Source: Hungatella hathewayi WAL-18680 (GTDB lineage Bacteria; Bacillota; Clostridia; Lachnospirales; Lachnospiraceae). Taken from it: DNA of 37,368 nt. A program made the translations under genes and the position numbers. The DNA lies in contig NZ_JH379027.1 of assembly GCF_000235505.1 (NCBI RefSeq), positions 1,947,329 through 1,984,696 on the forward strand, read 5' to 3'. Position 1 is the first letter of the stretch, and the number at the start of each line of letters is the position of its first letter. The notes beneath the pieces were generated by a model. That model saw only the letters and a program-made list of their open reading frames with translations, did no database searches and was not told where the DNA came from. Positions 32,590 through 37,368 of the stretch are shown here, in pieces.

Positions 32590-33318
32590 ATGAAGATGAC
32601 AAAGAAAACAACAGCCCTGATGCTGGCCATGACACTGGCGGCAGCAGGCACAACCGCCGCCTATGGGGACCCGGGAGTGAGCGATAACGGTGTAGTAGGC
32701 TCGGCCGGCGGCAGTACTAACATGACATTAACCGGAAATATCCAGGTAACCACTTTAAGCGTCACCATACCGACCACAGTGGCATTTGACGTTGATATGA
32801 CGAAAGTACCGGTGAAAAGCGCCACGGACAAAGTAGGTGTTAACGTGCAGGTGACCGGCCCGCAGGAGAAGGATTATAAAATTATCAACAATTCTGCCTC
32901 CACGGTCTGGGTCTATGTGACAGCCGTGACACCATCAGCCACATCGACAGGCAAGACACCAAAACTGGTGAGCAAATATTCCGATTTGAAGGCGGCGGAC
33001 TACAACCTGTTGTTTGCCATAAAAGATACCAAGGTGGCGCCTCCTGAGGTCAACGCCTACACCAATGAAACCGATCTGACTCTGGACAGCGACAGACCTG
33101 ATTTCTGGATGAAGAGCGGAATGGCATCCGGGGATAAATACTATCTGAACAGCGACAATGGAAAACTGTTAGCGCTGGACCAGGCGACAGACAAAAAGGA
33201 AAATGAGATGCCGCTGACCATCTATGCCTTCACAAGAAAAGGCTGGGTGGCAGGAGACAGCTTTACGGTACAGCCAACCTTCACCGTATCGGTCAAAGAC
33301 CCGAACCCGGCTCCGTAA
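32590..33318 (+). CDS. Secreted subunit-like protein of the surface cassette
   Basis: The 242-residue protein has a clear signal peptide (MKMTKKTTALMLAMTLAAAG, cleavage likely after AYG near residue 26) and a beta-rich mature part with LSVTIPTTVAFDVD, a motif often seen in secreted proteins of Firmicutes, and YKIINNSASTVWVYVTAV. It begins after AGGAGGAAACGAAC, the strongest ribosome-binding site in the operon, and is the last structural gene, so it may be the most abundant component. Its size resembles a fibre subunit such as TasA or a pilin, but I see no sortase or class-III motif. The function is inferred only. Confidence 0.9.
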   Translation: MKMTKKTTALMLAMTLAAAGTTAAYGDPGVSDNGVVGSAGGSTNMTLTGNIQVTTLSVTIPTTVAFDVDMTKVPVKSATDKVGVNVQVTGPQEKDYKIINNSASTVWVYVTAVTPSATSTGKTPKLVSKYSDLKAADYNLLFAIKDTKVAPPEVNAYTNETDLTLDSDRPDFWMKSGMASGDKYYLNSDNGKLLALDQATDKKENEMPLTIYAFTRKGWVAGDSFTVQPTFTVSVKDPNPAP

Positions 33319-33360
33319 AGCGCAGTTAAAGACAGGAAAAGAGAAAGGAGAATACCACCT

Positions 33361-33555
33361 ATGGCAACCAGAATCCCATGCACCCCCTTCGGCAAGAAAA
33401 TGAAAATCGCAATGGTAGAGCAGGACATCCCCCAGCAGGAGCTGGCCAGACGCCTCGGCATCGCCAACTCCACGGTCAGCGACATCATCTACGGCCGAAA
33501 CCAGTGTGAGCGCACCAAAGAGCGCATCGCCGAGACCCTCGGCATCAAAGGGTAA
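33361..33555 (+). CDS. Small XRE-family DNA-binding regulator
   Basis: This 64-residue protein is little more than one helix-turn-helix domain: FGKKMKIAMVEQDIPQQELA, RRLGIANSTVSDIIYGRNQC, then ERIAETLGIKG. AAAGGAG lies before the ATG. It is 42 bases after the subunit gene with no terminator between, so it is probably co-transcribed only when cassette 1 is ON, and could feed back on the operon or on the recombinase. A terminator follows. Confidence 0.92.
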   Translation: MATRIPCTPFGKKMKIAMVEQDIPQQELARRLGIANSTVSDIIYGRNQCERTKERIAETLGIKG

Positions 33556-33585
33556 TAAATAATGTACAACATAAAGTGATTTCAA

Positions 33586-33630
33586 AGAGTTCCTATGACA
33601 GCCAACATCATGGGAACTCTATAATTTTAT
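33586..33630 (+). terminator. Terminator at the end of cassette 1
   Basis: AGAGTTCC/GGAACTCT with an inner ATGA/TCAT stem, followed by ATAATTTTAT. The same AGAGTTCC stem recurs in the terminator after Rpn gene 2. Confidence 0.7.
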
Positions 33631-33901
33631 AAAAATATAATTGCATCCAAAAAGACGATGTGATATACTAAACCCATTCACACAGAGTATCACTCTGTGA
33701 GTATTCTTCGGCGCAAGCCGTTGCGGCCAGTTCGGCCAGAGTTTCACACATTTTGAAGTTTCGAAGCTAGTCACACAGTCACTTACAGCCGGTTATTTTG
33801 TGATATCCGGAAAGAGAAAAGGGGAGGGATGCCTTATGCCAGTTATTTGCCGATAAACGATTGCAATCAGACAAATAAGACGATATAATGGAGGTATCAA
33901 G
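33631..33901 (+). promoter_or_regulatory. Intergenic region with hairpin and promoter of Rpn gene 2
   Basis: It holds the perfect hairpin CACAGAGT-ATC-ACTCTGTG (33681-33699), a mid-region with short repeats (TTGCGGCCAGTTCGGCCAG), and a promoter TTGCAA (33861-33866) - 17 bp - TATAAT (33884-33889) upstream of GGAGGTATCAAG. No gene is visible. Confidence 0.7.
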
Positions 33902-34855
33902 ATGGCAAATCAAATGCCAGAAATGCCGGTAGTGGCAGACCGGAAATATAAGGACCGGGTATTCCGGGCCGTGTTTAAAGAGAAGAAGGATTTACTGGAA
34001 CTCTATAATGCACTCAGAGGTTCCGATTACACGAATCCGGAGGATTTGGAGATAAATACCCTCGAAAATGCCGTGTATATGAAGATGAAAAATGATTTAT
34101 CGTTTCTGATAAAGGGAGAGCAGAAGCTCTATGAACATCAGAGTACGATCAATCCCAATATGCCGCTTCGGGGACTCTTTTATCTGACGGATCTGTTTCG
34201 GAAAATGATAGGGGCAGAAGGAAGAAAACTGTACGGAAGCGGTAGAATTCAGATATCGACTCCTTACTACGTGGTATTCTACAACGGAACCAAAGACCAG
34301 CCAGACCGCCAGCTCATGAGACTTTCCGATTCCTATACCGTAAAAGGAGAAGAGCCGCCGTGTCTGGAGATGACAGCGCTGGTCCTGAATGTGAATCTGG
34401 GTCACAATCAGGAGTTAATGGAGAAATGCAGGAAATTGCAGGAATATGCGCAGTTTGTGGCGGCGGTCAGACGATACCGTGAGAAAGACGCAGATTTGAC
34501 CACAGCGATTAACCATGCGATTGATGAATGCATCCAAAACAACATCCTGGCAGAGTTCCTGATGAAGAACAGGGCGGAGGTAATGGATATGTTATGGTAT
34601 GAATATGACGAAGAAGAGCACATTGCCAGTGAGAAAGAAATCAGTTATGCGGAGGGAGAAGCCGCTGGAAAAGCAGAAGGAAAAGCAGAAGAACGCCAGC
34701 TGGCTATTTTGGAATTGCTGGAGGACTTAGGTGCGATATCGCAGGAATTGAAAGATTCAATTATGTATCAGCATGACCTGGATGTTTTGAGGCGGTGGCA
34801 TAAATTTGCTGCGAAAGCGGATACCCTTAAGGATTTTGAGGCTGAAATAAAATAA
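33902..34855 (+). CDS. Rpn-family PD-(D/E)XK nuclease / putative transposase 2
   Basis: This 317-residue protein has the N-terminal pattern of the larger Lachnospiraceae Rpn subgroup: DRVFRAVFKEKKDLLELYNALRGSDY. The nuclease core is MKNDLSFLIKGEQKLYEHQS, where D, E and the EHQ motif correspond to the D...ExQ active site. Then come PYYVVFYNGT and the charged EGKAEGKAEERQL hinge. It is not a close copy of Rpn 1 (different subgroup), yet it sits at the same place relative to recombinase 2. The start follows GGAGG at a short distance. Confidence 0.92.
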   Translation: MANQMPEMPVVADRKYKDRVFRAVFKEKKDLLELYNALRGSDYTNPEDLEINTLENAVYMKMKNDLSFLIKGEQKLYEHQSTINPNMPLRGLFYLTDLFRKMIGAEGRKLYGSGRIQISTPYYVVFYNGTKDQPDRQLMRLSDSYTVKGEEPPCLEMTALVLNVNLGHNQELMEKCRKLQEYAQFVAAVRRYREKDADLTTAINHAIDECIQNNILAEFLMKNRAEVMDMLWYEYDEEEHIASEKEISYAEGEAAGKAEGKAEERQLAILELLEDLGAISQELKDSIMYQHDLDVLRRWHKFAAKADTLKDFEAEIK

Positions 34856-34874
34856 TAAGGCAGGATTGATTTTG

Positions 34875-34919
34875 GGTAGAGTTCCAATGAGCGAATGCTG
34901 GCAGGAACTCTGCCTTTTT
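34875..34919 (+). terminator. Terminator after Rpn gene 2
   Basis: GGTAGAGTTCC and GGAACTCTGCC form an 11-bp stem (one wobble), followed by TTTTT. Confidence 0.9.
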
Positions 34920-34954
34920 GTGCAAGTGCTGAAATATAGAATTCAGGTTATGAC

Positions 34955-34983
34955 TTGCAATTTTTTCAGTTTCCATATATGGT
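34955..34983 (+). promoter_or_regulatory. Promoter of recombinase 2
   Basis: TTGCAA - 17 bp - TATGGT, in the same relation to the gene as the recombinase 1 promoter (same -35 followed by TTTT). Confidence 0.6.
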
Positions 34984-35028
34984 AATAGTAATTACAAATT
35001 AAATATATAAGGGAGGATTTTTTTTAAT

Positions 35029-35886
35029 ATGACGGTGCGTAAAAATATGGGAATCACAGAGCAGACATTGAAGGAATATGAAGCATATCTTCAGGATGAG
35101 GAACGGAGCCGGGCTACGGTGGAGAAGTATATCCGGGATGTGAAACGGTTTCTGGGATTTCTGTCGGGGAATGGGGGAATTGAGAAGGAGAAGGTGCGGG
35201 AGTACAAGGAAATGTTGAGGGAACAGTATAAAATCACCAGCGCCAATTCCATGCTGGCGGCCATGAATAACTTTTTTGTGTTTCTTGGCAGGGAAGAGTT
35301 GAAGGTGAAGCTGTTTAAGATTCAGAGGAGTACATACAGCAGGCCGGAGAAGGAGATAACGGAAAAGGAATATGCCAAGCTGATTAAGGCCGCAAGGGCG
35401 GATGGGGATGAGCGGATGAGTATGCTGCTCCAAACCATTGGAAGTACGGGAATCCGGATTAGTGAGTTGAAGTTTATCACGGTGGAAGCCGTAAATGCGG
35501 GGCGTGCGGAGATTTATAATAAGGGGAAGTCACGGGTGGTATTACTGCCGACGGAGCTGACACGTCTGCTAAAAACCTACTGCCGGAAAATGGGAATGGC
35601 GTCGGGAAGCATATTTATCACAAGGAATGGAACCCCCATGGACAGGAGTAATATCAGCAAGCGGATGAAACAGCTGGGAAGAGAGGCGGGAGTGGACGTG
35701 GCGAAGGTATTTCCCCACAATCTGCGTCATCTGTTTGCCAGAGTATTTTACAGCATTGAGAAGGATGTGGTGCGGCTGATGGATTTGCTGGGGCATTCCA
35801 GTATCAGTACGACAAGAATTTATACTATGAGCACGGAGGAACAGCCAAGGAGGCAGATGTCGCGGATGAAATTGGTGCTTGGATAA
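35029..35886 (+). CDS. Tyrosine recombinase 2 (Xer-like invertase)
   Basis: This 285-residue homologue of recombinase 1 has the same two domains and all catalytic residues: Arg143, Lys167, His230, Arg233, His256 and Tyr265. The C-terminal half is far closer to recombinase 1 than the N-terminal DNA-binding half. A GGGAGGA site is separated from the ATG by a T8 tract. It lies 34 bp before invertible segment 2, its probable substrate. Confidence 0.95.
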   Translation: MTVRKNMGITEQTLKEYEAYLQDEERSRATVEKYIRDVKRFLGFLSGNGGIEKEKVREYKEMLREQYKITSANSMLAAMNNFFVFLGREELKVKLFKIQRSTYSRPEKEITEKEYAKLIKAARADGDERMSMLLQTIGSTGIRISELKFITVEAVNAGRAEIYNKGKSRVVLLPTELTRLLKTYCRKMGMASGSIFITRNGTPMDRSNISKRMKQLGREAGVDVAKVFPHNLRHLFARVFYSIEKDVVRLMDLLGHSSISTTRIYTMSTEEQPRRQMSRMKLVLG

Positions 35887-35905
35887 AACGGATTTTAACC
35901 GGAAA

Positions 35906-35940
35906 AATAAAAATACCCCATAATATCAATTATGCGGTAA
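35906..35940 (-). terminator. Left recombination site 2 doubling as a leftward terminator
   Basis: On the minus strand ACC-G-CATAAT pairs with ATTATG-G-GGT around a TGAT loop, followed by ATTTTTATTTTT. It repeats the arrangement seen at site 1 with different loop bases. Confidence 0.68.
35921..35940 (+). repeat. Left inverted repeat of segment 2
   Basis: TAATATCAATTATG plus GTAA after two bases. The core CATAATA-TCA-ATTATG shares its arms with site 1 and differs in the three central bases. Confidence 0.85.
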
Positions 35941-35953
35941 CGAATATCAAGAT

Positions 35954-35973
35954 GTGAGGCGTTCTGTCCTCAC
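35954..35973 (-). promoter_or_regulatory. 5' stem-loop in the inverton-2 leader
   Basis: GTGAGG and CCTCAC form a 6-bp stem just downstream of the leftward promoter, structurally equivalent to 23348-23365 but with different bases. Confidence 0.6.
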
Positions 35974-35983
35974 GATATAGTCT

Positions 35984-36011
35984 ATTATACCCACTTTCGT
36001 AAAAATTGCAA
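35984..36011 (-). promoter_or_regulatory. Promoter inside invertible segment 2, pointing left
   Basis: TTGCAA - 16 bp - TATAAT on the minus strand, conserved with segment 1 except for one spacer base. Confidence 0.85.
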
Positions 36012-36280
36012 GGTTTGAAATGGAAAAAATTGCAAAATGCGGCAGAAAGTTCGCAGAATTATGTGATTGTGGGAATAGGGTGCTGGCAGTCAGGCGTATT
36101 TGGTCCGGACTGTCCTATTTGGCGTGCCTTGATTCTGTAATCAGTGTTCCCCATCAGTGAGTTACCGTATGTTATCGCATGTTATCGCCGGTCAAAATTC
36201 GGAATCAGACATCTTGGCGGTGGAGAGATGGGTCTTTCATTGCAGATTTTAATCAAAAGGAGCCGTGGTCAATGATTCGG

Positions 36281-36300
36281 TTACTCCATAATTGATATTA
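36281..36300 (-). repeat. Right inverted repeat of segment 2
   Basis: CATAATTGATATTA at 36287-36300, with TTAC at 36281-36284 completing the extended match to the left repeat. Confidence 0.85.
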
Positions 36301-36324
36301 CAGAGTGAAGAGAGGTGCCAGTCC

Positions 36325-37083
36325 GTGGAAACGGTGGAAAGCAGGGGAAAATCCCGCAGACAGCAGCGGAACAGTCCGGGGAAAAAAGAGAAAAAGGGCT
36401 CCCATTTCCGCACGGTCCGTTTCGGAGGTTTTGAGGAAGGGCAGATCATCTGTTATCTCTGGGAGATTGTGAAGGCTCTGGAAGTGGACGGGGCCGGAAA
36501 TGGGAAGGCGGAGCGGAGCAGGAAGCTGGAAAAGCAGATGCGGGGCCGTATCCGGGTGGAAATGCGGCGGTATTTTGCGAGACGAAGGCGCAGAAATGTG
36601 AAGCTGATACTGAGCCTGCTGTCCATCGTGCTGTGTGCCGGCTGGCTGTTTGGATTCGTGATAGGAATCGACAGAGTGTCGGGGATGTCGATGTATCCTT
36701 ACCTGAACCATGGGGATGTGATTGTGTACCGCCGGATGGAAAAAGGAATCCATCGGGATGACGTGGTGGTGTTTGAGAAAAACGGGGAGAGTCTGGTCAA
36801 GCGGGTGGCGGGCCTTCCTGGGGACCGGGTGGAGATAAATCCGTCGGGAAGCCGTGTGACAGTCAACGGAGAGCAGGCGTCGGAGCAGTATGTAACCCTG
36901 ACGGACACGGAGAGAGAGGAAGAGGCGCAGACAGGTGCGCCTCAAACCGTGATGGACGGGCAGTACCTGGTGCTGGGAGATAACCGGGCGGTATCGGTGG
37001 ACAGCCGTGACAGCCGGATCGGCACGGTCCCGGAGGAGGATGTGCTGGGAAAAGTGATTCTGATAATCAGAGCAGGAAGATAA
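36325..37083 (+). CDS. Signal peptidase I with long cytoplasmic N-terminal extension (cassette 2)
   Basis: This 252-residue counterpart of the cassette-1 enzyme has one membrane helix (about 94-114). Catalytic Ser122 is in SGMSMYPYLNHGD, Lys159 in LVKRVAGLPGD, and GDNRAVSVDSRDS is near the end. The N-terminal extension is again conserved (SHFRTVRFGGFEEGQIICYL and RRYFARRRRRNVKL), which implies a function beyond membrane insertion. The GTG at 36325 is preceded by AGAGAGG and lies outside the invertible segment; the frame from 36292 starts inside the right repeat and is rejected. Confidence 0.92.
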   Translation: METVESRGKSRRQQRNSPGKKEKKGSHFRTVRFGGFEEGQIICYLWEIVKALEVDGAGNGKAERSRKLEKQMRGRIRVEMRRYFARRRRRNVKLILSLLSIVLCAGWLFGFVIGIDRVSGMSMYPYLNHGDVIVYRRMEKGIHRDDVVVFEKNGESLVKRVAGLPGDRVEINPSGSRVTVNGEQASEQYVTLTDTEREEEAQTGAPQTVMDGQYLVLGDNRAVSVDSRDSRIGTVPEEDVLGKVILIIRAGR

Positions 37084-37104
37084 AGGGTTGGAGGAGTACG
37101 GAAT

Positions 37105-37368
37105 ATGAGCCATTTTAGATTACATACGAAATCGAAGGGGATAAGGCGGCAGAATGTCCTGATCATGGGAATCATCTGTGTCCTGGCGGCAGCAGCGGCC
37201 GGCTACGGAATCCACAGCATGGGGACGGCCCGTGCCAAGAGCCGGGAGACCGTGCTGATCTATACGGAGGAGGAGCTGGAGCAGTATCTGCTGGACAGGG
37301 AGAGCGAAGAGTACAATCTGAATGGAAGATACCGTCTGGAAGCGGACCTGGAGCTTGGGTGGATGGAA
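37105..37368 (+). CDS. Large surface protein of cassette 2, N-terminal part (runs off the window)
   Basis: Eighty-eight codons are visible. MSHFRLHTKSK, the hydrophobic segment, GYGIHSMGTARAKSRE and YLLDRESEEYNLNGRYRLEA align without gaps to the cassette-1 surface protein. The A-R-A at residues 42-44 is a probable signal-peptidase site in the same position as A-G-A in cassette 1. TTGGAGGAG precedes the ATG. The rest is beyond the right edge. Confidence 0.9.
   Translation, partial: MSHFRLHTKSKGIRRQNVLIMGIICVLAAAAAGYGIHSMGTARAKSRETVLIYTEEELEQYLLDRESEEYNLNGRYRLEADLELGWME

Larger units (their letters stand above)
35921..36300. other. Invertible promoter segment 2 (read as OFF)
   Basis: This 380-bp segment lies between recombinase 2 and signal peptidase 2. 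It is bounded by 14-bp inverted repeats TAATATCAATTATG (35921-35934) and its complement (36287-36300), extended inward by a matching GTAA/TTAC after two mismatches. The left part, holding the promoter, is nearly identical to segment 1; the right part has diverged. The right repeat ends 24 bases before the GTG of signal peptidase 2. Only one orientation is visible, so inversion is inferred. Confidence 0.84.

Overview
The window looks like chromosomal DNA of a Gram-positive anaerobe of the Firmicutes, most likely a gut Lachnospiraceae (Clostridium cluster XIVa). This is inferred from a pyruvate:ferredoxin oxidoreductase with high-expression codon usage, a VanW-family wall protein, an LTA-synthase-like enzyme, a DUF368 (PopT) transporter, Rpn-family nucleases, strong AGGAGG ribosome-binding sites and sigma-A promoters (many with TTGCAA as -35). 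No rRNA, tRNA, CRISPR array or complete insertion sequence was seen.

Positions 1-21000 are mostly housekeeping. A carbohydrate operon enters from the left (a partial protein, a GH105 unsaturated-glucuronyl hydrolase and a sugar-binding lipoprotein). A minus-strand group follows: an HPr-like protein without the phosphorylatable His, a small hypothetical protein and a PHP phosphoesterase. Next come a VanW protein, PFOR, and a YtrA-type GntR/ABC operon whose permease is cut by an in-frame TAG. Then come a zinc-ribbon protein, PopT, an LTA-synthase-like enzyme, and a divergent FCD-GntR / cyclase / ketopantoate-reductase-like locus with a perfect palindrome between -35 and -10.

Positions 21000-37368 hold the most unusual content: two tandem, homologous cassettes that look phase-variable. 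Each runs Rpn nuclease, tyrosine recombinase, a ~370-380 bp segment bounded by inverted repeats, a signal peptidase I with a long cytoplasmic N-terminal extension, and a large GLUG-type surface protein. Cassette 1 continues with three paralogous single-pass membrane proteins, two secreted beta-rich proteins and a small XRE regulator. Cassette 2 runs off the right edge 88 codons into its surface protein. Inside each bounded segment one conserved sigma-A promoter points leftward, away from the signal-peptidase operon, so both cassettes are read as OFF in this assembly. Inversion would turn the promoter towards the operon.

The two recombination sites share their outer arms (CATAATA and ATTATG) and differ in the middle (AGT versus TCA), which suggests independent switching. 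In both cassettes the left recombination site also forms a hairpin followed by a T-tract on the minus strand. It should therefore terminate the OFF-state transcript before it runs antisense into the recombinase gene. The ON junction would lack this T-tract. The functional reading is inference from sequence; no expression or inversion data are available here. The cassette-1 surface gene is broken by what look like two one-base losses in G-runs.
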